NCBI GenBank assembly: GCA_031290985.1
Contig: JARLJW010000079.1
Span: 1 to 49,089 of the forward strand
Length of the DNA: 49,089 nucleotides
Source: Verrucomicrobiia bacterium
Lineage (GTDB): Bacteria > Verrucomicrobiota > Verrucomicrobiia > Limisphaerales > UBA11358
Direction: 5' to 3'
This document shows positions 22,834 to 32,740 of this stretch, one piece after another. Each line of letters starts with the position of its first letter. The first letter of the stretch is position 1. Both the position numbers and the translations under genes were made by a program. The notes beneath the pieces are model-generated. The model was given only the letters and a program-made list of their open reading frames with translations, had not been told where the DNA came from and did no database searches.

Positions 22834-24672
22834 TTATTCCTGCACGTATTTGATGATGCGGGTTTTTTCCGTGCGGCGGCGGAGACCTTCGTCGAGCACC
22901 TTTTTGCGCAGGCGCAGGTTCTTCGGCGTCGCTTCCACGTATTCGTCCACGTCGATGTATTCCAGTGCGCGTTCGAGCGAGAGCTTCAACGGCGGGGCGA
23001 GTTGGATGCCCTTGCCGTCGCCCTGGGAGCGCATGTTGGTCAAACGCTTTTCTTTCACCGGATTCACCGGAATGTCATTCTCGCGGGCGTTCTCGCCGAC
23101 GATCATGCCGACATAAATCGCATCGCCCGCTTCCACCATCAGGCGGCCGCGTTCCTGCACCATGTTCAGCGCGTAGTTCGTGGCTTCGCCGTTGTCCATC
23201 GAGACGAGTGAACCATTTTTGCGCGCCGCGATCTCGCCGCAGTCCGGGCCGTATTCGTGAAAGAGATGGCTCATCACGCCCATGCCCTTGGTGGAGTTCA
23301 CGAGGTCGGTCTCAAAACCGATCAAGCCGCGCATCGGCACCAGGGCCTCGACGGACACCTGGTTGCCCACGTGGTTCATGTTCGTGATCTGCGCCTTGCG
23401 GCCGGAAAGATTCTCCATGATCGTGCCGAGGTTTTCGGTCGGGACTTCCACGAACAATTTTTCGATCGGCTCCAGCGGGTTGCCGGTGATCGGATCTTTC
23501 TTCCACAGCACTTCCGGGCGGGAAACGAGGACTTCATGACCTTCGCGGCGCATCTGTTCGATGAGGATCGCGATCTGCATTTCGCCCCGGCCGCTGACCG
23601 CGAACACCTTCGGGTCGCTCGTCTGCGCGATGCGCAGCGCGACGTTCGTGCGGATTTCCTTCACCAGGCGGTCCCAGATGTGGCGCGCGGTGACGAGCTT
23701 GCCGTCCTGGCCGGCGAGCGGCCCGTCGTTCACGGCGAATTCCATCTGGATCGTCGGCGGATCAATCGGGATGTAGGGCAGGGTGGCGCGCAATTCCGAA
23801 TCGCAGATTGTTTCGCCGATGAACACGTCCTCAAAACCCGCGAGGCCCACGATGTCGCCCGCGTGGGCTTCCTGGATTTCGATGCGCTTCATGCCTTCGA
23901 AATGGTAGATCATCGTGATCTTGCCCTTGGAAATCTTGCCGGTGCCGTGGCGGCAGATGGCCTGATCGCCAACTTTCACTTTGCCTTCAACAATCTTGCC
24001 GAACGCGATCCGGCCGACATATTCGTTGTAATCCAGGTTCGCCACGAGCAGCTGGAAACCGTCGCCGGCCTTCGCGCGCGGCGAGGGGATGTGCTTCACG
24101 ATCGCCTCGAACAACGGCTCCATCGTGCCGCTCGCGTGTTCCAGTTCCACCTTGGCGTAACCCTGCTTCGCGGAGCAGTAGATGAACGGAAAGTCGAGCT
24201 GCTCATCCGTCGCGTTGAGCGACATGAAGAGTTCAAAAACCTGGTCGAGCACCTTCTTGGGGTTCGCATTCTCGCGGTCGATCTTGTTGATGACGACGAT
24301 TGGCTTGGCGCCGGCCTCCAGCGCCTTGCGGAGCACGAAGCGCGTCTGCGCCTGCGGACCTTCGGCGGAATCCACCACCAGCAGCACGCCGTCGATCATG
24401 TTCATGATGCGTTCCACCTCGCCGCCGAAGTCCGCGTGTCCCGGGGTGTCCACGATGTTGATGTGGTAGTCCTTGTATTTGAACGCGGCGTTCTTGGCGC
24501 GGATGGTGATGCCCTTTTCCTTTTCGAGGTCCATCGAATCCATCAGGCGCTCTTCCTTCGACTCGTGCTGGTTTTCACGGAAGGTGCCGGATTGTTTGAG
24601 GAGGCAGTCCACGAGCGTGGTCTTGCCGTGGTCAACGTGCGCGATGATGGCGATGTTTCGGATGTGCTTCAT
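22834..24672 (-). CDS. typA: Ribosome-binding GTPase TypA/BipA
   Basis: Translational GTPase that binds the 70S ribosome and supports assembly and growth under stress or at low temperature. The 612-residue protein has [24 protein letters not shown] and [13 protein letters not shown]ase motifs, the [21 protein letters not shown] switch region, and the C-terminal [17 protein letters not shown] and [10 protein letters not shown] motifs specific to TypA. The ATG at 24672 ([10 protein letters not shown]) was chosen over one 27 bp upstream. A strong terminator follows directly. Confidence 0.97.
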   Translation of the reverse strand: MKHIRNIAIIAHVDHGKTTLVDCLLKQSGTFRENQHESKEERLMDSMDLEKEKGITIRAKNAAFKYKDYHINIVDTPGHADFGGEVERIMNMIDGVLLVVDSAEGPQAQTRFVLRKALEAGAKPIVVINKIDRENANPKKVLDQVFELFMSLNATDEQLDFPFIYCSAKQGYAKVELEHASGTMEPLFEAIVKHIPSPRAKAGDGFQLLVANLDYNEYVGRIAFGKIVEGKVKVGDQAICRHGTGKISKGKITMIYHFEGMKRIEIQEAHAGDIVGLAGFEDVFIGETICDSELRATLPYIPIDPPTIQMEFAVNDGPLAGQDGKLVTARHIWDRLVKEIRTNVALRIAQTSDPKVFAVSGRGEMQIAILIEQMRREGHEVLVSRPEVLWKKDPITGNPLEPIEKLFVEVPTENLGTIMENLSGRKAQITNMNHVGNQVSVEALVPMRGLIGFETDLVNSTKGMGVMSHLFHEYGPDCGEIAARKNGSLVSMDNGEATNYALNMVQERGRLMVEAGDAIYVGMIVGENARENDIPVNPVKEKRLTNMRSQGDGKGIQLAPPLKLSLERALEYIDVDEYVEATPKNLRLRKKVLDEGLRRRTEKTRIIKYVQE

Positions 24673-24876
24673 GTCGTAAATTAGTGATAACCCATGCATA
24701 TAGCCGCTCAGTAAACCATAAACGACGATCGTGCGCGAATGGTAAAGCGGCGGGTTTGCCGGGCTGCGTATAATGGAGATTTGCCGCCAAAGGTCAAGCC
24801 AAGCGTCAATGAATATTAGCCTCCCATTTTAATGTTTGGTGCCGGATGCATGATCGGCAACGGGTTGCGCGGTTTT

Positions 24877-26862
24877 TTAGACCTGGATCGGCAGGATCAG
24901 CATCGCCCGGCCGTGCTGGTACAGCCGGCGCTGCAGCTCAAACACCGTATGGTTGTGCAGCCAGCGCGTCACCAAGCTTTCATCCTTGAACACCAGCTGC
25001 CCCGCAAAGAACTGCGCCTGCGGGAATTTGTCCGCGATCACATCGCACAACTTCGCCGCCTCGTCCACGATGTCCGTGCCCAGCGCGATGTGCGACTCGC
25101 TGTAAAATCCCCGCTTGCCGATGTACGTCACGTAGCGCGTGACCTCTTTCTGCGAATATTCCCGCAGGTTTTCCACCTCGGACGCGCCCTTGAAATTTCC
25201 CGCATCCAGCACGCCGACCTGCAAAAACACAAAATTCGAATACACCTTCGGGAACATCCGGATCACCGCCATCAGCGTATGCAGGCCCAGGCCGTTGAAG
25301 CCGTTCACCAGGAACACCGCCGTGCGCGCGTTGGTGTCGCACGGCGCGGGGGCCTTGATTTGCGAGGTGAGCGCCTCGTCCGCCATCGCCGCCGCCACCA
25401 GCTCCGTCAGGCGGTGCAGCTTCTTCTGCGTCCGGCGATAATGGTTTTTCACCCAGAACGCCGCGCCGATCAGGATGCCCGTCACGAACAGCGTCGCCCA
25501 GCCGCCTTCCATGAATTTTACGATGCACAACGAGACCAGGATGCCGCTTGTCAGCAGCAGGCCAAACCCGTTGATGGCGATCTTCCGCTTCCACTTCGGC
25601 TCAATCGCGCGGTCCAGCCACCAGTGCCGCACCATCCCGAGCTGCGAAAGGCTGAATGTGATGAACACGTTGATGCTGTAAAGCACCACCAGCGTGTTCA
25701 CCAGCCCGCCGCTCGCGAAGATCGCCGTCGCCCCCACCACCAGCAACGCCGCCAGGCCCATCAGAATCACGCCGTTTTGCGTCACCAGCCGGTCGCTCAA
25801 CGTCGCAAAGCGCGTCGGCATCCAGCGGTCCACCGCCATGTTCGCCAGCACCCGCGGTCCCCCAAAAAATCCCGTCTGCGCCGCGATGAACAGCAGCGCC
25901 GCGGACGACGCCATCGCCGAAAACACAAAGCCTTTCGACATCCACGAAGGCCAGCCCGAGGTCAGGTTCTCGAACAAGACGGCGTTCAGGGTTTTGCCCT
26001 CCACGTGCTGGACGTGATAGAGCAGGTACGCCAGGAGCAGGCCCCCCACCACGAACGACAGCGAGGCGCCCATGTAGAACATCGTCCGCTTGCCCGTCTG
26101 CACGCGCGGTTCGCGCAGCACGTTCAGGCCGTTGCTCACCGCTTCGATGCCCGTGTAGGTGCCGGCGCCGAGGCTGTACGCCTTCAGCAGCACGGCCATC
26201 AACCCGAACCAGCCCACTTCCAGGTGATCCATCCGCACATCCGCCACCACGCCATGCGCAATATTGGGCAGGTCGCCAAAATGTGCCGAAATCGCCCAGA
26301 CGATCGCGAACGTGTATGTCCCGACGAACACGAAAAAGATCGGCACCCACAATATCACCGATTCCTTCACCCCTCGCAGGTTCAACAGGGTCAGGAAAAT
26401 GATGATGCCGATGGAGAACTTGAATTTCCACGACTGAAATTCCAACGGCAGCATGCTGAACGCCGCATCCGCCCCGCTCGCCACGCTGATCGCGATCGTC
26501 AGCACGTAATCCCCGATCAACGCGCAGCCCGAAATCACTCCCATCGTCGGGTTGAGCAGCTTGCTCGCGACCAGATAACCGCCGCCGCCCGATGGAAACA
26601 GCTCGATGATCTGCGAATAGCTCATGCAGATCACCACGATGGTCAGCACTGAGCCCATCGCCACGAACAAGCTCAGGTTCGTATGATCTTTCAAGGCCAG
26701 AAACGCCGCCTCCGGGCCGTAGCACGAAGACGAAAGCCCGTCCGCCCCCAGCCCCACCCAGGCCAGCAGCGCCACCAGCGACATGTGATGAAAGATGTTC
26801 TTGTCCGAGAGATTTCTCGCCCGGCCAATCACCATGTCTTTGCAAAAACCGAATACGTTCAT
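24877..26862 (-). CDS. APC-superfamily permease (KimA/YdaO-like)
   Basis: A 661-residue inner-membrane transporter with about 12 hydrophobic segments in the first 480 residues and a soluble C-terminal domain of about 170 residues. The YGPEAAF, PSGGGGYLVASKLL and GTYTGIEAVSNG motifs are those of APC amino-acid/potassium transporters, and length plus the cytoplasmic C-terminal domain resemble KimA-type K+ importers. The substrate is not proven by sequence, and I saw no c-di-AMP riboswitch upstream. A small membrane-protein gene lies 60 bp upstream on the same strand. Confidence 0.8.
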   Translation of the reverse strand: MNVFGFCKDMVIGRARNLSDKNIFHHMSLVALLAWVGLGADGLSSSCYGPEAAFLALKDHTNLSLFVAMGSVLTIVVICMSYSQIIELFPSGGGGYLVASKLLNPTMGVISGCALIGDYVLTIAISVASGADAAFSMLPLEFQSWKFKFSIGIIIFLTLLNLRGVKESVILWVPIFFVFVGTYTFAIVWAISAHFGDLPNIAHGVVADVRMDHLEVGWFGLMAVLLKAYSLGAGTYTGIEAVSNGLNVLREPRVQTGKRTMFYMGASLSFVVGGLLLAYLLYHVQHVEGKTLNAVLFENLTSGWPSWMSKGFVFSAMASSAALLFIAAQTGFFGGPRVLANMAVDRWMPTRFATLSDRLVTQNGVILMGLAALLVVGATAIFASGGLVNTLVVLYSINVFITFSLSQLGMVRHWWLDRAIEPKWKRKIAINGFGLLLTSGILVSLCIVKFMEGGWATLFVTGILIGAAFWVKNHYRRTQKKLHRLTELVAAAMADEALTSQIKAPAPCDTNARTAVFLVNGFNGLGLHTLMAVIRMFPKVYSNFVFLQVGVLDAGNFKGASEVENLREYSQKEVTRYVTYIGKRGFYSESHIALGTDIVDEAAKLCDVIADKFPQAQFFAGQLVFKDESLVTRWLHNHTVFELQRRLYQHGRAMLILPIQV

Positions 26863-26922
26863 AGAGTTGAACCGTGGATTAAACCGTTTATTTCCGTAGA
26901 TTTCACGCCTTAAAACGTTCGC

Positions 26923-27345
26923 TTAGCGAAGATTTTGCTGGATTATTGCGCACAAAACCTCCGGTTCATCCGTGCCCAATGCGAATTTTTTGCCGTTTCG
27001 CAGCGTGATCACCACGGCGTCATTGCCGGCAACGTTGTATAGCCACCCGTACCGGGTCCAGTGGATGCCCCAGCCCTGCATGAAATTCGTCCGGACCGCC
27101 TTGACCGATGCGATCTCTTCGAGCAGCACCCGCTTCGCGACCAGGCCGGACCCAAATTGCCAGCGCAGTTTGTCGCCCGAAATCTCAATCGTGAGCGAGC
27201 GGAACACCCAGGCCGTCACCAGCAGGATGGGCACCGGGATGAATAATTGCGGCACAAAGCAGCCGCCCACGGCCAAGGCCGCCGCCGCCAACAGCGTGAC
27301 CCTGATGATCAGCGTTCCGCTTTGGGTATGTTCATAGGCATTCAT
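26923..27345 (-). CDS. Small membrane protein, PH-like domain
   Basis: A 140-residue protein with two adjacent N-terminal transmembrane segments (IIRVTLLAAAALAVGGCF and LFIPVPILLVTAWVF) and a soluble C-terminal part resembling a bacterial PH-like domain (SLTIEISGDKLRWQFGSGLVAKRVLLEEIASVK ... GNDAVVITLRNGKKFALGTDEPE). Function unknown. It precedes the permease gene by 60 bp and may be co-transcribed. An ATG two codons upstream is an alternative start. Confidence 0.72.
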   Translation of the reverse strand: MNAYEHTQSGTLIIRVTLLAAAALAVGGCFVPQLFIPVPILLVTAWVFRSLTIEISGDKLRWQFGSGLVAKRVLLEEIASVKAVRTNFMQGWGIHWTRYGWLYNVAGNDAVVITLRNGKKFALGTDEPEVLCAIIQQNLR

Positions 27346-27851
27346 AGTCATTCTGATTTAGGTGCGTTCATGCACGGATTTTCGCCGTCCGCGGACGCGC
27401 TTTATACTTGTGGGGTGACCATGATGACTTCGCCCAGCGAAATCCAGAGGATCGCCCTTCCAAATGCCTGCGAGATTAGCTGTCGGGCTCGGCCTTGAAA
27501 GTGGCCTTGAAACCGGTTGCCCGGTTTCGTTCGCCCCGTCCTCGACTCCGAGGAGTTTGGGTCTCCCGCGTCACGCTTCAGGAAGGAAGCCTGACCTCGG
27601 CTGCAACTGGGGAAACTACACCATATTCACCACCCAATGTCAAATTCACCCCGAAATGCAAAACCTATTCATATTCAGAAGTTTATCGTTAAATAGCGCT
27701 CAGCATCCTCGCTTTCGATTACTCATAATTATTTTTGGTTGGATTTACTTGGATTTACTTGGATTCGGTCAGATTTGCTGGCTTTTTCGCCTATTTTGGA
27801 GCGCCGGGCACCGCCCCGGCATCCCGCGACGCTCGCCAACCAGATCAGCTT

Positions 27852-28050
27852 CACCCGGCGCTCCGACAGTCGCGCAGCGCTTGGATTGCGGTCGCCTCAC
27901 CGCCGCTTTTCCACCCCGACCCCACGACCTGTTTCACCTTGATGCACCTTGATCCTATGCGCCACCGTCGTAGCGCAGGCATCTTGCCTGCGAGTTCCGG
28001 CGGCGTCCCGCCGCCAGATCTTCAATTGCAGAGCGGCTCCCGGATTTTCA
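27852..28050 (+). repeat. About 200-bp direct repeat, copy 1
   Basis: Matches 28439-28641 with scattered substitutions and short indels. Shared landmarks in order are GGATTGCGGTCGC, CGCCGCTTTTCCACC, CCACGACC, TTGATCCT and the GCAGGCATCTTGCCTGC palindrome. Confidence 0.82.
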
Positions 28051-28438
28051 CCTTGATTCACCTTGATCCGGTTTAACCCGTTGCTGGTGGCAATGGTTGC
28101 GCTGCAACCATATCTGCCTGCGCATCAGGCACCTTGAGGCATGGCCACCCATGGTGTACGCACCAATTACTGACGCTGCGCCAGGTCCGAAAACATCATG
28201 GACTGCGCCGGCAGAGCGCAGCGGCGACGGCGCTTTCGAGCGTCCAGTACGGGTGGCGATTCCAACCCGGATCACGCGCATCAAAGCGCGTCACTCCTGC
28301 CTCGATTGTTTATGCCAGACGCAATTTCTTAACCAACCTTCCAGCCGTGCCTTTCCTGCGTGTGTAGGTCGCGCTGCGATCATTTCTGCCTGAGCCGCAG
28401 GCGCATGGAGCAAACAGTCACCCGCAATCGATCATTTC

Positions 28439-28641
28439 ACCCGCCGTTCCAGCAGGCGCGCAGCTTTTGGATTGCGGTCGCTTCAGCGCCGCTTTTCCAC
28501 CGCGAACCCACGACCCTGTTTTCACCTTGAACCGGCTTGATCCTCCGCGTCTGTGGTCACCGTCGTAGCGCAGGCATCTTGCCTGCGGGTTCGGGCGGCA
28601 TCCTGCCGCCAGTTATTCATCTTCAGACCAACTCCCGTTTT
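28439..28641 (+). repeat. About 200-bp direct repeat, copy 2
   Basis: Second copy of the block at 27852-28050, same orientation and same order of landmarks, with a few bases inserted after TTGATCCT. Confidence 0.82.
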
Positions 28642-28750
28642 CGGGCGAAACCGGACTATCATGTCAGATGTCAAAGAACGCCCCGGCCATTTTCACGGCC
28701 CCTTGCTACCGTCACCCATTTAACCCCCATCCATTTTAAAAACCAGTATT

Positions 28751-28788
28751 AAGTTTGCGTTCAATCGGCCCCGATTGAACGCAAACTT
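28751..28788. repeat. 38-bp perfect palindrome (18-bp arms)
   Basis: Two 18-base arms (28751-28768 and 28771-28788, first arm AAGTTTGCGTTCAATCGG) are perfectly complementary around a CC centre. A T-rich tract follows on the plus strand about 5-15 bases later. It lies about 170 bp upstream of the GHL10 gene. It could be a terminator, an operator or a mobile-element scar. Confidence 0.9.
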
Positions 28789-28958
28789 TCTGCTTGCTTT
28801 TTTCGTCGCCACACCACTCAAACGACGTAAAACCCCGGCGTATTGAAGAAATGTCATGATCTTTGTCCCTTGGTTTGGAGTTCAATTCACCCAATTTCCA
28901 TCTCCATTCAAAAAACCATTGCCAAACCCCCTCGCGCCGCGTCTCATGGTGCCAAGGA

Positions 28959-30503
28959 ATGAAAGTAAAATTGCTGCTGCTCGTGTCGCTGCTGCTCACG
29001 CCCGTATTGGGTTGGGCGGCAGACACCTCCATTTCCGCGAACCCCATCCCTCCATTGCCGCCGCCGCCCGCGCGCGAATTCCGCGCCGCCTGGATCGCCA
29101 CCGTCGGCAATTCCTGCTGGCCCTCCAAGCCCGGCCTCTCCACCGCGCAACAAAAGGCCGAACTCCTCGCCATCCTCGACCGCGCCGCCGCCCTGAAGCT
29201 GAACGCCGTCATCTTCCAGGTCCGCCCCGCCTGCGATGCGCTCTATCAATCCAGCCTCGAGCCGTGGTCCGAATATCTCACCGGCGTGCAGGGCCGGGCG
29301 CCCGCGCCGTATTACGATCCGCTCGCCTTTGCCATCACCGAGGCGCACAAGCGCGGGCTGGAACTTCACGCCTGGTTCAATCCCTTCCGCGCCCGCCATT
29401 TCCAAAGCATCTCGCCCAGCGCCCCCGGCCACATCAGCAAGACCCACCCCGAACTCGTCCGCGCCTACGCCAAATACCTTTGGCTCGACCCCGGCGACCC
29501 CGCCGTGCGCGACTATTCCATCCGCGTCGTCATGGACGTGCTGAAACGCTACGACGTCGATGGCATCCACATGGACGATTACTTTTATCCCTACCACGAA
29601 AAAAATTCCAAGGGCGTCGACATCGATTTCCCCGATGATGCCACCTGGAGAAAATACGGCCAGAACAGCGGCCTTTCACGCGACGACTGGCGCCGGCACA
29701 ACGTGGATTATTTCATGGAGAAACTGTATCTCACCATCAAATCGGAGAAACCCTGGGTCTCCGTCGGCGTCAGCCCCTTCGGCATCTGGCGGCCCAAAAA
29801 TCCGGCCACCATCGCCGGCTTTGACGCCTACCTGGAGATCTACTGCGACTCCCGCAAGTGGCTCCAGGAAGGCTGGTGCGATTATCTTGCCCCGCAGCTC
29901 TACTGGGGCATCGCGCCGCCGGCAACCAGCTTTTCAACCCTCCTCGACTGGTGGAATAATCAAAACCCCCGCCATCGCCACATCTGGCCCGGCATGGACT
30001 CGCTCAAAGTCGGTGAAAAATGGCAGCCGGCCGAAATCATCAATCAGATCAACGTCACCCATCGTTACCCCAACCCCGGCCACATTCACTGGAGCGTGAA
30101 TGCGCTCATGCACAATGGCGCGCTCGACAGCGCCCTCCTGCGTGATGTTTACCGCACCCCCGCGCTCATCCCCGCCAGTCCGTGGCTCGGTTCCACGCCG
30201 CCGCCGCCGCCGAAGCTCTCCGTCAACACCTGGGGCAGATCCGCGCACGCCGAATGGAAAAACTCCGGCACCAACACCATCCGCTTGTGGGTTCTGCAAA
30301 GCCTCGCCGCCGGCAACTGGACCACGCAGATCCTGCCCGCAACTCGTTTGGACACCTACCTCGACAACGCCAGCGCCAACCCCGATGCCATCGCCCTCCG
30401 CGCCGTCGACCGCACCGGCAACCTCAGCCAGCTCGTGCTCTGGACCCCCAAAAAATACGCCTCGCCCGACACCACCAAGGGCATGAACAAGTCTGCGAAG
30501 TAG
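28959..30503 (+). CDS. Secreted GHL10 (DUF187) glycosyl-hydrolase-like protein
   Basis: A 514-residue exported protein with a signal peptide (MKVKLLLLVSLLLTPVLGWA) and a TIM-barrel of the glycosyl-hydrolase-like 10 family: REFRAAWIATVGNSCWPS, LNAVIFQVRPACDALY, LELHAWFNPFRA, DGIHMDDYFYPY and VSVGVSPFGIWR. The last about 80 residues look like a fibronectin-type or similar beta module. Likely hydrolyses an envelope or environmental glycan. The frame is open farther upstream, but the ATG at 28959 begins the signal peptide; its AAGGA is almost adjacent to the ATG, so spacing is poor. Confidence 0.88.
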   Translation: MKVKLLLLVSLLLTPVLGWAADTSISANPIPPLPPPPAREFRAAWIATVGNSCWPSKPGLSTAQQKAELLAILDRAAALKLNAVIFQVRPACDALYQSSLEPWSEYLTGVQGRAPAPYYDPLAFAITEAHKRGLELHAWFNPFRARHFQSISPSAPGHISKTHPELVRAYAKYLWLDPGDPAVRDYSIRVVMDVLKRYDVDGIHMDDYFYPYHEKNSKGVDIDFPDDATWRKYGQNSGLSRDDWRRHNVDYFMEKLYLTIKSEKPWVSVGVSPFGIWRPKNPATIAGFDAYLEIYCDSRKWLQEGWCDYLAPQLYWGIAPPATSFSTLLDWWNNQNPRHRHIWPGMDSLKVGEKWQPAEIINQINVTHRYPNPGHIHWSVNALMHNGALDSALLRDVYRTPALIPASPWLGSTPPPPPKLSVNTWGRSAHAEWKNSGTNTIRLWVLQSLAAGNWTTQILPATRLDTYLDNASANPDAIALRAVDRTGNLSQLVLWTPKKYASPDTTKGMNKSAK

Positions 30504-30561
30504 GACGATCAGGACGATATTTCCGATTTACGATCTGCGATCTACATTGCGCCTGGCGATA

Positions 30562-30650
30562 TCGCAAACCGAAGCTGGTAGGGCGTCGCGCTCCGCGCGC
30601 GCCGCTCTTGCCAACCAGCGCACTCTATTTCATCCACCGACGTTTCTTGC
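30562..30650 (+). repeat. 89-bp direct repeat, copy 1
   Basis: Matches 30868-30956 along its whole length with few differences. It contains TGGTAGGGCG, the CGCTCCGCGCGCGCCGC core and CCAACCAGCGCACTCTATTT. The core also recurs at 31547-31576. Confidence 0.85.
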
Positions 30651-30725
30651 TTTAGAACTCTCCCGGTCGGAAAAGCCGTTCGCCAACCCGTGATGTATAT
30701 TTCTAAAGACGCGGTGAACATATCC

Positions 30726-30745
30726 CCCTCTCCTGGAGGAGAGGG
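30726..30745. repeat. REP-like palindrome
   Basis: Perfect 8-bp stem CCCTCTCC/GGAGAGGG with a TGGA loop, followed by GGGGTGAGG. It is the same sequence family as the palindromes at 61-83 and 1493-1513. Confidence 0.75.
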
Positions 30746-30867
30746 CAGGGGTGAGGACGGTCGTCCACTGACCCTGTTGCAATCTTCAAAAGCACTGTCA
30801 TGCCGGGTTTGGCAGAGTTTTTTGATTTCCGGATCCGCCCTGCGCCCGCAAATCTTAAAACCCCATC

Positions 30868-30956
30868 TCGCAAACCAAGATTGGTAGGGCGCGTCGCTCC
30901 GCGCGCGCCGCTTTTGCCAACCAGCGCACTCTATTTCACCCACCGGCGTTTCTTGC
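30868..30956 (+). repeat. 89-bp direct repeat, copy 2
   Basis: Second copy of 30562-30650, 306 bp downstream in the same orientation. Confidence 0.85.
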
Positions 30957-31087
30957 CATCAACCCCTCCCGACGGGGCGCGGCATTCATGCCGCTTCACC
31001 ACGTCTTGCAACCAGCGCATCGAATCACCAACCGCGCCCAGCCGCCGCGCGCCCATAAATCGTAAACCCTCCATTGTGAATGGAAGA

Positions 31088-31491
31088 GTGGTTTTGGAAG
31101 GGCTGTAAGCCGAATTTTGTCTGCGCCGCTTGCGCGACGGAGAGAATCATTTGTCTGAGCGACCGATACCCGAAACCTGTCTCGCTTTCACGAAACGCGG
31201 AGCGGGCCGCTCCTCGGTTTCCTATTTGGCCTTGCACCCGATGGGGTTTTCCGTGCCGTGTCGCTTGCGCTTCACGCGGTGCGCTCTTACCGCACCTTTT
31301 CACCATCACCGCCGGCTTGCGCCGGTTGGCTGTCTGTTTTCTGTGGCACTGTCCGTCAGTCCGTCTTGAAACGGACTGCCTGCGTGTATCCCGGCCAAAC
31401 AAGCCCGGGTTACGCAGCATCGCGCCCAATGGAGTTCGGACTTTCCTCCCCGGACTCGCGCCCGGAGCGATTCTCCGCCCTTCCAAAACCA
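31088..31491 (-). ncRNA. rnpB: RNase P RNA (bacterial class A)
   Basis: Catalytic RNA that matures the 5' end of tRNAs. On the minus strand the conserved GAGGAAAGTCCGAACTCC block lies near the 5' end (31431-31449), with a purine-rich GGTGAAAAGGTGCGGTAAGAG region in the middle and the conserved GCAAGGCCAAATAGGAAACC region farther on. Near the 3' end AAATTCGGCTTACAGCCC is present. The terminal P1 helix closes with a 13-bp complement (31090-31102 with 31478-31490), which sets the ends to within a few bases. The length of about 400 nt fits the class. Confidence 0.96.
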
Positions 31492-31496
31492 TGTCT

Positions 31497-31524
31497 ATAA
31501 TAACCGAAAAAATGATTTTAACAA
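31497..31524 (-). promoter_or_regulatory. rnpB promoter
   Basis: On the minus strand TTGTTA (31519-31524) and TATTAT (31497-31502) are separated by 16 bases. Transcription would start about 7 bases downstream, at the 5' end of the RNase P RNA. This is the clearest sigma-70-type promoter in the window. Confidence 0.8.
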
Positions 31525-31545
31525 GACCGCTCGATAATCTCCACG

Positions 31546-32022
31546 ATGGTAGGGCGCGTCGCTCCGCGCGCGCCGCGCCTGCCGTTCACCTTTTTGCATT
31601 GGCCGGAATTGACCCGGGCATTCTGGATCGGCCATCCCGAAGGTGCGGAACAGTTGTGGGAACTGGTTGAGGAAGACCTCGGACACGGGCAAAAGCTTTA
31701 CCTGCCTGATTTGGATGCCGATAACTTGGCTCGCCGGGCGGCCGGGCTGATGCGAAATTATTGCCCGCGCTGGAAAAAGCTGCGCCCGCTCGATGCCATG
31801 CAGGTCAGCGCCGCCGTCACCGGCCATTTCAAAACCTTCGTTTCCTTTGACACCAGTAGTTGGCAGCGAGTCCTGGCGCACACGCAAAAACTCTCCATCT
31901 GGCCACCCTTGACCCCGGGGAAAAGACCCACGTCAAGTAGCTGCGCCCTGCGCTGCCAATCCTCGCGCTCAACCCCGTTTTGGAAAAGTCTGATATTCCG
32001 CCGGACGAATTTACTTTCCTAA
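31546..32022 (+). pseudogene. PIN-domain (VapC-like) remnant
   Basis: The open frame contains the C-terminal part of a PIN-domain ribonuclease: LRPLDAMQVSAAV, then FKTFVSFDTSSWQRVLA and LSIWPP, corresponding to the last acidic motifs of VapC toxins. The N-terminal active-site strand is missing. Instead the first residues (MVGRVAPRAPR) are translated from a copy of the dispersed TGGTAGGGCGCGTCGC repeat, which evidently replaced or truncated the 5' end. The tail after about residue 125 no longer resembles the family. No antitoxin is adjacent. I interpret it as a decayed toxin gene. Confidence 0.65.
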
Positions 32023-32209
32023 AATGGAAAATCAATGCCTGGCCGAAAATTCGCCAAAAAATCCGGGCAGGTCATCTTGGATTCATGCCGCATGGTTGCT
32101 TGGTTACTGCCATTCACAACCTTGCTAAGTCAACCTTCCGTCGTGAGGCGGTTTTTCTGCCGGTTAAATTGCTTTTTCCGGCACCGCATTCGAGTTAACT
32201 TTTCCCCCG

Positions 32210-32734
32210 ATGATTGAGTATCACAATTTGCTGCGGCATGTCCTGGAGAACGGCAAGTTCAAGGCCGACCGCACGGGCACCGGCACCTATTCCGTCTTTG
32301 GTGCGCAGGCGCGCTTCGATTTGCGGGATGGCTTCCCCGTGCTGACCACCAAGAAGCTGCACCTCAAATCCATCATCTACGAACTGCTCTGGTTCCTGCG
32401 CGGCGAGACCAATGTGCGCTGGCTTCAGGAACGCGGCGTGACCATCTGGGACGAATGGGCGGACAAGCAGACCGGCGACCTCGGCCGCGTCTACGGCGCG
32501 CAATGGTGCGACTGGCGCACCGCAGATGGCCGCACGATCAATCAGATTGATAACGTCATCGCCCAGATCAAAAAGAATCCGGATTCGCGCCGGCTCATCG
32601 TCAGTGCGTGGAACCCCGGTGAGATCGAGACCATGGCCCTGCCGCCATGTCATACCATGTTTCAATTCTTCGTGCAGGAGGGGGAATTGAGCTGCCAGTT
32701 ATATCAGCGCAGTGCAGACCTGTTTCTCGGGGTG
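32210..32734 (+). pseudogene. thyA: Native thymidylate synthase, 5' half (175 codons)
   Basis: N-terminal 175 residues of a standard Thy[64 protein letters not shown], the catalytic cysteine in [11 protein letters not shown], and [16 protein letters not shown]. The next residues should be PFNIASY; instead the frame runs into foreign DNA after V175, adding residues to a stop near 32938. The missing remainder is at 39693-39965. Without the dUMP-binding Asn and the C-terminus this half cannot be a functional enzyme. Confidence 0.95.
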
Positions 32735-32740
32735 GGTTTC

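Larger units (their letters stand above)
27352..28750. repeat. Noncoding repeat cluster
   Basis: About 1.4 kb without a credible gene, built from short repeats. Tandem GGATTTACTTG units lie at 27738-27768. CACCTTGAT words recur at 27937-27955, 28048-28070 and near 28522. A block of about 200 bp occurs twice (27852-28050 and 28439-28641), including the palindromic module GCGCAGGCATCTTGCCTGC followed by a GGCGGC...GCCGCC stem. Hairpins occur at 28093-28111 (ATGGTTGC-GCT-GCAACCAT) and 28115-28131 (TGCCTG-CGCAT-CAGGCA). The open frames across this stretch are repeat-derived. Confidence 0.8.
30504..31086. other. Noncoding gap with repeats
   Basis: No gene recognised between the GHL10 gene and rnpB. 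It holds an 89-bp direct repeat pair, the REP-like palindrome at 30726-30745 and unassigned sequence. Confidence 0.7.

Noticed and set aside
23257..24684. Long open frame opposite typA
   Set aside because: Antisense of a well-conserved GTPase; no recognisable motifs.
24832..26652. Long open frame opposite the APC permease
   Set aside because: Arg/His/Gln-rich antisense translation typical of a shadow; the minus-strand protein has clear transmembrane and family motifs.
31025..31492. Protein-coding frames across rnpB
   Set aside because: The sequence is explained by RNase P RNA conserved blocks and the closing P1 helix on the minus strand.
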